Shown here piece after piece: positions 1 to 6,318 of a stretch of DNA of 13,484 bases. This DNA is from an uncultured Campylobacter sp. GTDB lineage: Bacteria; Campylobacterota; Campylobacteria; Campylobacterales; Campylobacteraceae. Numbering within the stretch: the first letter of the stretch is position 1; every line of letters starts with the position of its first letter. The translations under genes and the position numbers were made by a program. The DNA is taken from the NCBI RefSeq assembly GCF_938045775.1, contig NZ_CALIBH010000161.1, positions 1 through 13,484 of the forward strand. The letters are read 5' to 3'. The notes beneath the pieces are model-generated. The model was not told the DNA's origin, made no database searches, and saw nothing but the letters and a program-made list of their open reading frames with translations.

Positions 1-323
<323 letters not shown>

Positions 324-361
324 TAAGCATTACTTCCTTGTTAAGGATAAAATTTTACTTC

Positions 362-468
362 GTATTTTTATTTTATACCGCGTTGCGTTTCGCTTCGGAT
401 TGCGGTCACGAACTTATATGTTCGCTCCCTTATCCTAACTCACGCGCCTTGTCTAAAAGTAAAAATAC
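362..468 (+). repeat. Spacer hairpin unit A
   Basis: The outer arms are GTATTTTTATTTTA (362-375) and TAAAAGTAAAAATAC (454-468), complementary with a single bulge. Inside lies the 20-nt block at 389-408 ending CGGTCA, then a hairpin with stem CGAAC (409-413) and GTTCG (420-424) and a TTATAT loop, then CTCCCT (425-430). The same plan recurs in unit B at 475-597: its block matches at 17 of 20 positions, but its hairpin stem is a different sequence that still pairs. Confidence 0.6.
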
Positions 469-474
469 TTTGTA

Positions 475-597
475 AATTGATTCCTAATTTTTCACTATGC
501 TTCGTTAAACTTCGCTGCGGACTTCGGTCACATACCATACGTATGCTCCCTCGTCTTTGCTCGTTTGCCTCGCCTAGCAAAAAATTAGTTCTCAATT
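475..597 (+). repeat. Spacer hairpin unit B
   Basis: This is the second copy of the unit at 362-468, about 122 nt downstream. The arms AATTGATTCCTAATTTTT (475-492) and 580-597 are complementary at about 15 of 18 positions. The conserved block (511-530) ends CGGTCA. The hairpin stem is CATAC (531-535) with GTATG (541-545), followed by CTCCCT (546-551). Pairing is kept with a changed stem, which suggests selection on RNA or DNA secondary structure. Confidence 0.6.
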
Positions 598-670
598 CGA
601 AATAGTAAATTTTTACTATACCTTATCAACCTTTGTTTTTATAAAACAAGATCTGACTTTAACGATGAAC

Positions 671-867
671 GCAGTGTTAAATAAGAGATTATAAAAGATA
701 TCCGTAATCTATGATTAATCTAAGTTAGATTACGAAGTATTTTTAAATATGAGGCGAATAGGCAGGAACGAGTAGAGCTTATATGCTACGCGGCTAAAGC
801 TCGTAAGGTATTCGCAGTATATAATATTACTATCAAACAACAAAAGCAATCCCTTATTTAACACTGC
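671..867. repeat. Perfect 15-bp inverted repeat reaching the 5S 5' end
   Basis: GCAGTGTTAAATAAG at 671-685 is the exact reverse complement of 853-867. The right arm covers the first bases of the 5S rRNA (GC of GCCTG at 866-867), so pairing would compete with the terminal helix of mature 5S (GCCTG 866-870 with CAGGC 977-981). The enclosed 167 nt carry two further hairpins (703-734 and 754-815). This may be a processing stem or alternative fold in the pre-rRNA. Confidence 0.6.
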
Positions 868-983
868 CTGTGGCTATACAGACGAGGAAACGCCTTGCTC
901 CATCTCGAACCAAGAAGCTAAGCTCGTCCTGGCTGATGATACTATCCGTTACTCGGACGGGGAAAGTAGGTCGCTGCAGGCTT
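865..983 (+). rRNA. rrf: 5S ribosomal RNA
   Basis: The sequence follows the Campylobacter-type 5S pattern: a GCCTGTGGCTAT start, GAAACGCCTTG, the CGAACCAAGAAGCTAAGC core around 907-925, and GATGATACTATCC in the second half. The terminal helix is GCCTG (866-870) with CAGGC (977-981). The length of about 118 nt is normal. Both ends are estimated from the helix and could shift by 1-3 nt. No clear terminator hairpin follows. Confidence 0.93.
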
Positions 984-2115
984 TGTTAAAATTCCATAAC
1001 TTTCTATGTAATTTTCAATTTAAATTCTATTCCGGTGTCTTTAGCTTATCGCTTTTTTAGCCAATAAATATTGCTTGATAAATTTAAAATTCTATAATCT
1101 CTTTAGAATTTTAGAACCTTCTGCAAATACAAATTTTAAATCTAGCCCTCCAACAATACAAAATCTCAAAACTCTGCATTAAATTTGACTTATATTGAGC
1201 GAAAAATGATACGGATTGAAATTTTTCTATAATACTTGCTTGTTCGTATCGTTTTTAATACTATCTGTTGCGTTTGCTTTTTAACTTCTATGGCGCGATC
1301 TTTATTTCTAACCTCTACAAGCCTCATTTATGATTTATACGTTCGTTCGTTTTTAATACATTACCGCGCTTTTATATCTAAATTATAAAGCCATCGGCAC
1401 TTATAAAGCTTTCGTATAATTTAAACTAGATGCCAAATAAAGCTTGGCAAGCACTGTTACTTAATATAATGAAACGTTCTATAAGCAGATAAAACCCTAT
1501 TAAAAATCAAGCCCAGAAAAAGCATGTCCTACAAAAGCAAGCTTATTGATGTGCTAAATTTTATGAAGATTGCCCGCCCGTCCTCGCACGTATAGTATCC
1601 GCGCCTTTTATAACACCAGTATTCTGTTGCCGTATGCGTCTAGTCTCGTACGTGTAAAGTCTCCGTGTGCGGTAAGGTAGGACTAAATTTCATAAATACC
1701 GCCGCTTAGCCTTTTATATGATTTAAATCCAAATCCCGTTTCAATGCTTGCGGTATTAAATTTAATATATCTAGCTTTATCCTTTTCGGTCTCCAAAGAG
1801 GAGCAAAAAAGCGCTGTTGAATTTAATATATCTAGCTTTATCCGCGCCTATCTGCTTTTTAAGATCAAGCTAAAATTTAACGTATTTATTTAATAAAACG
1901 ATCGAAGCAGATAAAATTTCAATATATCCACTTAAATTTATCTCCCTTTAAGCCCGCTACAAATATAATCCTTACCGTATTGCAAGATAGCGTAATAGCA
2001 TATGGGCGCATTCCTTCTCTAGCACTGACTGACGCGGGATAGGTATATAAAAGCACTCAATGCTAATAGACGTTTTATTTGGCAATACAAATATCTCAAC
2101 CTCAAAGGACTTTTA
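984..2115. other. Gene-poor AT-rich stretch after the rRNA operon
   Basis: More than 1.1 kb carry no open frame with a start, ribosome site and protein-like composition on either strand, and no tRNA, CRISPR or IS end was recognised. The only clear structure is a 24-bp direct repeat at 1759-1782 and 1820-1843. Near the right end, TATAAA (2046-2051) could be the -10 element for the ComEA-like gene. The region may hold decayed genes or small RNAs that cannot be seen by eye. Confidence 0.5.
1759..1843 (+). repeat. 24-bp direct repeat, two copies
   Basis: The same 24 bases, beginning AATTTAATATATCTAGC and ending TTTATCC, occur at 1759-1782 and at 1820-1843, with 37 bp between copies and a 61-bp period. 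Similarity fades upstream (GCGGTATTA against GCGCTGTTG). Two copies with an unlike spacer do not make a CRISPR. A local duplication or binding-site pair is possible, and the function is unknown. Confidence 0.75.
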
Positions 2116-2616
2116 ATGAAAAACCTATTTAAATCTACACTATTTATATCGCTTCCTGCATTTATGCTAGCAGCCGTAAATTTAAACACAGCAAGCAAAG
2201 AGGAGCTTATGGCGCTTCCGGGCATCGGAGAGGCAAAAGCTCAGGCCATCATAGATTACCGCAAGGATAATAAATTTAAAGATATCGAGGATATCAAAAA
2301 CATTAAAGGCATAGGCGATAAGAGATTTGAAGCCATTAAGGACGATCTTGCCGTAAGCGGACAAACAGATATAAGCGATCTAAAATCCGTAAAAGCTAAA
2401 GCCAATAAAAAAGCCAAAGATACCGCCAAATCTGCTAAAGCTAAAGCAAATGCCAAATCAGAAAAGATGCAAGAGAAAATGGATGATAGCATGGATAAGG
2501 CTATGAATGAGGATGGTAAAGTAAAAAACTCTACGGCTAAGTTGAAAGATGAGGCTAAAGAAGAGGGATCATCTAAGGCTAAGGGTAAGAGGGGCAAGAA
2601 GGGTAAGGGAGAGTAA
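2116..2616 (+). CDS. Secreted ComEA-like helix-hairpin-helix protein with lysine/alanine-rich tail
   Basis: A DNA-binding protein of the ComEA type is likely. Residues 1-20 form a signal peptide (KNLF, then hydrophobic, then MLAA), so the product acts outside the inner membrane. Residues 22-80 carry two helix-hairpin-helix motifs (LPGIGEAKAQAII at 34-46 and IKGIGDKRFEAI at 63-74), which in ComEA bind double-stranded DNA in the periplasm during natural transformation. From about residue 90 to 166 the chain is a low-complexity tail of Lys and Ala with some Asp and Glu, like histone H1 tails, ending KAKGKRGKKGKGE. Small campylobacterial ComEA proteins usually stop soon after the HhH domain, so the tail is unusual. 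AAAGGA (2104-2109) lies 6 nt before ATG and fixes the start. No other competence gene is nearby. The domain call is firm, and a role in DNA uptake is inferred. Confidence 0.85.
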   Translation: MKNLFKSTLFISLPAFMLAAVNLNTASKEELMALPGIGEAKAQAIIDYRKDNKFKDIEDIKNIKGIGDKRFEAIKDDLAVSGQTDISDLKSVKAKANKKAKDTAKSAKAKANAKSEKMQEKMDDSMDKAMNEDGKVKNSTAKLKDEAKEEGSSKAKGKRGKKGKGE

Positions 2617-2640
2617 AATTCTCCCGACCTTACTTATTAT
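2603..2640 (+). terminator. Possible terminator hairpin after the ComEA-like gene
   Basis: GTAAGGGAGA (2603-2612) can pair with TCTCCC-GA-CCTTAC (2620-2633) around a 7-nt loop, with a small bulge. The stem begins inside the last codons and is followed by TTATTATTCT, which is T-rich without a clean T run. This fits a weak intrinsic terminator. Confidence 0.35.
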
Positions 2641-3141
2641 TCTACAAGTCTAGAGCTTGCGACGAATGTATGATCTACGTAGCAAGCGCATAAATTTAGG
2701 CGGAGCTATGGAAGTGTGCAAGATTTTAATTCGAATCTTGCGTAATTAGCTTACTCGACTATATTGTAGATTTAGAAGTTTACAGTTCGATTTAAACTTG
2801 CGGATGCGATTTTATTTTATGGTATGGCGAGTCGATATTTTTTGGAATTTTAAGGTGTAAATTTCTGATTTCTCATAAATTTCAATCTCACTACTTTTAA
2901 GCAGAACTAAAATTACCCTAAAGACCGCCTAACTATAGCAAGGTATCGGCAAATCGATTACCGACGCGTTTCAGGTAATGCCTAGAAATCGTGTAGGCTA
3001 AAGTCAAGCCATAAGAAATCATAGCGGTTTAGGGCGGCAATTTTGCAGAAGCGGCAGTGGGTTTATCTGATCAAAGCGTATAGTATAGCGCGAGCGTGGC
3101 GGTTAAAAAGACCACAAGAGATAGATTTAAAGCAATTCACC
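2617..3141. other. Intergenic stretch with inverted repeats, no gene seen
   Basis: No supportable reading frame was found between the ComEA-like gene and the 3' end of the EamA gene. It contains a hairpin GCAAGATT (2718-2725) with AATCTTGC (2734-2741). A longer imperfect inverted repeat runs from 2909-2938 to 3020-3044 and encloses GCCTA (2980-2984) with TAGGC (2994-2998). The longer structure could be a worn miniature mobile repeat or a structured RNA. Neither is established. Confidence 0.45.
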
Positions 3142-3564
3142 CTATTTAAACGCCAGCATTATTACGCCGCTGCCGATGAGCGCTAGCGCAAGCCATTCGC
3201 GAAGACTCGGGCGCTCGCCTAAAAAGATCACAGCGATGATTACAACGAGCACTACGCTTAGTTTATCGATCGGTGCTACTTGATAAGCTTTGCCGATTTG
3301 TAGTGCCTTGAAATACGCTAGCCATGACGCGCCCGTTGCTAGCCCGCTTAGTATCAGAAATACCCAGTTGCGCGGCGTTAGACTCGATAGCGGCTGCCAG
3401 GCTTTAGCGTAGCGTAGGAATGCGGCGAGACATAGGGCAATGATGATCGTGCGGATAAAAGTCGCAAAGTGAGAGTTGATCCCTTCGAGTCCGATTTTAG
3501 CAAATATCGCAGTCAGCGACGCAAAGAGCGCTGATGCAAGTGCCCAAACCGCCCATGTCTCCAT
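3142..3564 (-). CDS. Single-domain EamA/DMT-family membrane transporter
   Basis: The product is a small inner-membrane protein of the drug/metabolite transporter superfamily. Most family members have two EamA repeats and ten membrane helices (~300 residues). This one has one repeat (140 residues, about five helices near 5-25, 33-50, 68-86, 100-116 and 121-138). Single-repeat members are a known subgroup that presumably work as dimers. The typical end of an EamA domain is visible: a helix, then LGERPSLREWLALALIGSGV at 115-134. AAGGA lies 5 nt before the ATG (3570-3574 on the opposite strand). It stands alone, with no operon partner. The substrate cannot be told from the sequence. Confidence 0.85.
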   Translation of the reverse strand: METWAVWALASALFASLTAIFAKIGLEGINSHFATFIRTIIIALCLAAFLRYAKAWQPLSSLTPRNWVFLILSGLATGASWLAYFKALQIGKAYQVAPIDKLSVVLVVIIAVIFLGERPSLREWLALALIGSGVIMLAFK

Positions 3565-4032
3565 GATATTCCTTTATGAAATGAATTATTGGATTATAGC
3601 CCTATTTAGGTAAAATTTCCTTATAATTTCGCGAGCGTCGCAGCAAAAAGCTAAATCGCAAGCGAGCAATCCTACGAAGTCGGCATTGAAATTTTAAAAT
3701 TTTAGCCGCAAAATACGGCTAAATTTCAGTTCCGACAAGCAAAACTCGCCTCGCACGCTACCGAATGAGTTTGGGCACCGTTTGAGTGGTGTGCCGCAAG
3801 ACACGGTTCGCAGAAACTGCCATAAAATTTCGCTTTGGCAAGATAAAATTTTATCTAGGCAAGACGAGCTTTCCTTCGAATGCAAAATTCTATTTTAATT
3901 CAGCAAAAGCACGACCGAATACGCCTTCGTAAATCCAAACGCGATATAAATTTCCCCTGAGCAGAAAGATCTGAATTTAAAAAATATTTATCGTTTGTAT
4001 ATAGAATCTCAAAATTTCTACGAGGAGAGCTT
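3565..4032. other. Intergenic region between divergent EamA and lipoprotein genes
   Basis: No gene was supported in these 468 bp. A hairpin TTTAGCCG (3701-3708) with CGGCTAAA (3716-3723), extended by AT-rich flanks, could be a terminator remnant or a repeat. AGATAAAATTTTATCT (3841-3856) is a perfect 16-bp palindrome built from the AAAATTTT word that is common here. TAGAAT at 4002-4007, in the context TATATAGAAT, is a plausible -10 element for the lipoprotein gene at 4033. Confidence 0.45.
4002..4007 (+). promoter_or_regulatory. -10 element upstream of lipoprotein gene
   Basis: TAGAAT within TATATAGAAT, preceded by the T-rich stretch TTTATCGTTTG, matches the Campylobacter sigma-70 pattern, in which the -10 is strong and the -35 is replaced by AT-rich sequence. 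It would give a leader of about 20 nt carrying the GAGGAG ribosome site (4022-4027). Confidence 0.4.
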
Positions 4033-4416
4033 ATGAAAAAATTTCTACTCGCGCTCATTGCGATATTCGTTTTAGCGGGTTGCGGCAGCGACCCGAAAGG
4101 CGTAGCCGAGGACTTCATAAGAGCCCTATACGAGGGCGATTCTAAGACTTTGGTGGATGCTATAGACATACCCGATAAGGACAGATCGGACGACGGCTCT
4201 ATGCAGATGATAAACGGTAAACTGATGCAAATGGCAGGTGCCGGCAAGGAGGAGGCCTCCAAGCGCGACGGGCTAAAAGGCGTCTCGGGCGAGCTGCAAA
4301 ATAGCGACGAGAAATCGGCGCTCGTGAAAGTCGTCGTGTCTTTTAAAAACGGCACAAACCGCACCGAGAGCGTTAAACTCGTCAAAAAAGACGGCAAATG
4401 GAAGGTTGCGCTTTAG
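4033..4416 (+). CDS. DUF4878-like lipoprotein
   Basis: This is a predicted outer-surface or periplasmic lipoprotein of 127 residues. The signal peptide MKKFLLALIAIFVLAGC ends in a lipobox LAGC (14-17), so Cys17 would be acylated, with Gly-Ser-Asp following. The rest is a small alpha+beta domain beginning PKGVAEDFIRALYEGD (21-36) and ending in a strand-rich half (SALVKVVVSFKNGT, then VKKDGKWKVAL). This is the pattern of the DUF4878 / NTF2-like lipoprotein family, whose role is not established. GAGGAG sits 5 nt before ATG. The last 19 nt overlap the next gene, so the two are probably translated from one mRNA. Confidence 0.8.
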   Translation: MKKFLLALIAIFVLAGCGSDPKGVAEDFIRALYEGDSKTLVDAIDIPDKDRSDDGSMQMINGKLMQMAGAGKEEASKRDGLKGVSGELQNSDEKSALVKVVVSFKNGTNRTESVKLVKKDGKWKVAL

Positions 4417-5009
4417 CCAAAAAGCTTCTCGCCTGCCTGATCTTTGCTCTAGGCGGACTCGGCGAGCCTTGGACGCTAACGCGTGCGCCTACGGCAAAAG
4501 AGCCACTGCGGGTGCCGGATGAAATTTTATCAAATCTGCGCACGGGTGATATCGTCTTTCGCCTAGGCGACGTCACCGACAGCCGCATAATCGCGACTGC
4601 GACGGATTTTAAATACTCGCACGTAGGCATGATCGTGCGCGAGCGCCCGCTTTTGGTAGTGCACGCGGTAACGGGCGAGGGCGAGCAAGACGGCGTCGCG
4701 ACCGTTTCGATGCGCGAGTTCTTGGCGCATGCGCGAGATTTCGGCGTGGCGCGGATGAAATTTTTAAACGAGGAGCAAAAGGCGCGCCTCGCCGCCTCTT
4801 TACTTAGGCGCGTCGGCGAGAGTTTTACGTTAAGACCTCGCGGCGAAGCGAACCTCTACTGCACGACGCTGCTTGAGCAAGAAATTTCAAAAATAACGGA
4901 ATTTTCGCCGCAGTATTTCGAACTCAACCTAGCTGTCCTGGGCGGCGAATACCTCGCGCCGAAGGCGTTTTGGCATTACGGCGGCGTTGAAATTTTATAC
5001 GAGTGGTAG
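4398..5009 (+). CDS. YiiX/YebB-type permuted NlpC/P60-like cysteine hydrolase (Peptidase C92-like)
   Basis: The product is a predicted exported hydrolase of the permuted papain fold (YiiX/YebB-like). In this group the catalytic His precedes the Cys. Here His75 lies in YSHVGMIV and Cys155 in LYCTTLLEQE, and the opening strand LRTGDIVFRLG (47-57) is the typical domain start. These enzymes are thought to cut amide or ester bonds in cell-wall or lipid substrates; the substrate here is unknown. Residues 7-22 (AKKLLACLIFALGGLG) look like a signal or anchor segment. The ATG at 4398 overlaps the lipoprotein gene by 19 nt with no strong ribosome site of its own, so translation is probably coupled. No better start was found. 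A pair made of a lipoprotein and a wall-type hydrolase suggests a joint envelope role (inference). Confidence 0.8.
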   Translation: MEGCALAKKLLACLIFALGGLGEPWTLTRAPTAKEPLRVPDEILSNLRTGDIVFRLGDVTDSRIIATATDFKYSHVGMIVRERPLLVVHAVTGEGEQDGVATVSMREFLAHARDFGVARMKFLNEEQKARLAASLLRRVGESFTLRPRGEANLYCTTLLEQEISKITEFSPQYFELNLAVLGGEYLAPKAFWHYGGVEILYEW

Positions 5010-5171
5010 GCACGACCTAGCTTGGGTTGGAATTTTGCGCGCCGTGTAAATTTAAAATATCGCGTCAATTCAAATCCGCGCATGAATAAAATTTGATCTT
5101 AAAATTCCGTGCCGTAAAATTTCGGTCAAAATTTGTTTTGGCGCTAAATTTTAAAATTCCGCGCTCGGTAA

Positions 5172-5179
5172 AATTTTAT
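5172..5179 (+). repeat. Left 8-bp target site duplication
   Basis: AATTTTAT directly before the left tip of the transposon is repeated exactly at 8079-8086 directly after the right tip. An 8-bp duplication is characteristic of IS1595-family insertion. It shows that the element moved here as one unit with both ends intact. Confidence 0.93.
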
Positions 5180-5206
5180 GGCTCTGTTTTCATTAAGTAT
5201 TGATTT
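5180..5206 (+). repeat. Left terminal inverted repeat
   Basis: The 27 bp start GGCTCTGTTTTC and end GTATTGATTT. They match the reverse complement of 8052-8078 with mismatches only at repeat positions 7, 12, 15, 16 and 17. The inner edge contains TTGATT (5200-5205), which doubles as the likely -35 of the transposase promoter. Confidence 0.92.
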
Positions 5207-5228
5207 TTAAGCTTTATTTTGCTAGAAT
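5200..5228 (+). promoter_or_regulatory. Transposase/methylase promoter at the left end
   Basis: The -35 TTGATT (5200-5205) lies inside the inverted repeat. The -10 TAGAAT (5223-5228) follows after an ideal 17-bp spacer. Transcription would begin near 5235, about 28 nt before the transposase ATG. The methyltransferase follows the transposase after 30 nt with no terminator visible, so this promoter probably serves both genes. Binding of transposase to its own end could repress it (inference). Confidence 0.55.
5213..5224 (+). repeat. Subterminal 12-bp inverted repeat, left copy
   Basis: TTTATTTTGCTA at 5213-5224 is the exact reverse complement of TAGCAAAATAAA at 8012-8023, inside the right end. 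Both copies lie just downstream of a TTGATT -35 element, in the spacer of a promoter pointing into the transposon. They may be a second transposase site or a shared promoter module. Confidence 0.5.
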
Positions 5229-5262
5229 ATCCGCATCAAAAATAGCAGTAAAAGGCGGTAAA

Positions 5263-6285
5263 ATGGCAACTTCAAAGGCAGAGCTTGAAATAGTTAAACA
5301 GCTTTTTAGTACCCTAAGCGATGATGATAAAAAGCTGTTTCTAAAATCTATCAAATCAAAAGAAAAATCAGAGCAAAATTTTACCTTTACAAAAAATATA
5401 AAAGAATGCCCACATTGCAAATCTACTCATTTTGTTAAAAATGGCAAAAAGAATGGCAAACAAAGATATATGTGTGTAGATTGCCATAAAACATTTGCTA
5501 ATACAAACAACACAATCCTTTTTAAAACCCAAAAAGAGCTTGAAATTTGGAAAAAATATATCCATTGTATGGTTGAAAAATACTCACTTAGAAAAACTGC
5601 TGAAATTTGTGGTATTGCACTATCTACTGCGTTTTACTGGCGACATAAAATCCTAGATGCCTTGCAAAAAATGCAAAACGAAGTCAAACTTGACGACATT
5701 GTAGAAGCCGATGAAACATTTATGCCTATCTCATACAAAGGTCATCACAAGGATTTTAATTTTCCACGCTTAGCAAAGAAAAGAGGGACTGCAAACACTA
5801 AGCGTGGATTATCAAAAGAACTTGTTTGCATACCTTGTGTTGTTAATCTAAATGGCAAATCAGTAGCAAAAATAGCAAATCTAGGCAAACCAAATGTAAA
5901 GGCTCTAAACAGCGTTATAAATGGCAAAGTAGAAAAAGAGAGCGTATTTGTAACCGATAGCCTTAGAAGTTATCTAAAACTATCAAACGAAATGAGCCTA
6001 AATCATATAAGAATACCACGAAATAAGCATAGTAACGGCTCGTTTAATATTCAAGTCGTAAATAACTATCATAGCAGACTTAAATCTATGCTAGTGTATA
6101 ATTTCAAAGGCGTATCTACGAAATATCTTAATAACTATCTTGTTTATCACAATTTTGTAAATTTTGCAAAAGAGAGTAGAAAAGATAAAGAGCAGATACT
6201 TTTTAATCATATACTAAACACAAACTGTCTAAGCCAAAGTATAAGCGTGGCAAATAGACCTGCTGTGCCTGTTTTGGTGACGTAG
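5263..6285 (+). CDS. IS1595-family (ISXO2-like) transposase
   Basis: This is a 340-residue transposase that cuts and joins the element's ends. The N-terminal region has a zinc ribbon with Cys49, Cys52, Cys71 and Cys74 (CPHC and CVDC pairs) of the type used for end binding. A helix-turn-helix follows near 105-127 (YSLRKTAEICGIALSTAFYW). The catalytic domain shows Asp150 in DIVEADETF, Asp232 in VFVTDSLRSY and an Asn-His-Lys cluster in VNNYHSRLK (266-274). This fits the DDN(K)-type triad reported for IS1595 relatives. The ATG at 5263 is preferred, with AAAGG about 8 nt upstream. A longer in-frame TTG start at 5200 lies in the inverted repeat upstream of the -10 and is unlikely. Length is normal and no frameshift is visible, so the gene looks functional. 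Confidence 0.93.
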   Translation: MATSKAELEIVKQLFSTLSDDDKKLFLKSIKSKEKSEQNFTFTKNIKECPHCKSTHFVKNGKKNGKQRYMCVDCHKTFANTNNTILFKTQKELEIWKKYIHCMVEKYSLRKTAEICGIALSTAFYWRHKILDALQKMQNEVKLDDIVEADETFMPISYKGHHKDFNFPRLAKKRGTANTKRGLSKELVCIPCVVNLNGKSVAKIANLGKPNVKALNSVINGKVEKESVFVTDSLRSYLKLSNEMSLNHIRIPRNKHSNGSFNIQVVNNYHSRLKSMLVYNFKGVSTKYLNNYLVYHNFVNFAKESRKDKEQILFNHILNTNCLSQSISVANRPAVPVLVT

Positions 6286-6300
6286 GCTGTAAAAAATTTA

Positions 6301-6318
6301 AAAAAAGGAATAAAATTG
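6301..6318 (+). promoter_or_regulatory. Ribosome site and TTG start of the methyltransferase
   Basis: AAAAAAGGAA (6301-6310) is a strong Shine-Dalgarno match. It lies 5 nt before the TTG at 6316, which begins the conserved N-terminal region (TTG then SYTKYLNNVTLGDC). No ATG fits before the DPPY motif except at codon 19, too far inside the domain. A TTG start may hold methylase output down. Confidence 0.65.

Larger units (their letters stand above)
324..864 (+). other. Long structured 23S-5S rRNA internal spacer
   Basis: About 540 nt separate the 23S end from the 5S start, much longer than the roughly 100 nt or less usual in bacteria. No tRNA and no plausible reading frame was seen in it. It holds two related hairpin units (362-468 and 475-597), a near-palindrome TAGTAAATTTTTACTA (603-618), a 9-bp hairpin (703-711 with 726-734), a nested stem (GCGAATA 754-760 with TATTCGC 809-815, and ACGAG 768-772 with CTCGT 800-804) and a perfect 15-bp inverted repeat (671-685 with 853-867). 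It is probably transcribed as part of the pre-rRNA, and the stems are plausible RNase III-type processing structures. That role is inferred. Confidence 0.7.

Noticed and set aside
1759..1843. CRISPR array
   Set aside because: There are only two repeat copies, no third unit, and no cas gene in the window.
2718..2741. tRNA T-arm (TTCGAATC)
   Set aside because: The hairpin has the wrong flanking context, and no acceptor, D-arm or anticodon arm can be built around it.
3841..3856. 16-bp palindrome AGATAAAATTTTATCT as an operator
   Set aside because: It is built from the AAAATTTT word common throughout the window and sits about 190 bp from the nearest start codon, so chance is likely.
3694..3885. 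63-codon minus-strand frame upstream of the lipoprotein gene
   Set aside because: There is no ribosome site, no recognisable domain and a low-quality composition. It is more likely chance.
3900..4397. 165-codon minus-strand frame opposite the lipoprotein gene
   Set aside because: It is the complement of a gene with a clear lipobox and ribosome site, and its Ser/Leu-rich sequence is typical of shadow frames.
5200..5262. Extended transposase start at TTG 5200
   Set aside because: It lies in the inverted repeat and overlaps the -35, upstream of the -10 at 5223. The extra 21 residues do not resemble the family. ATG 5263 has a ribosome site.
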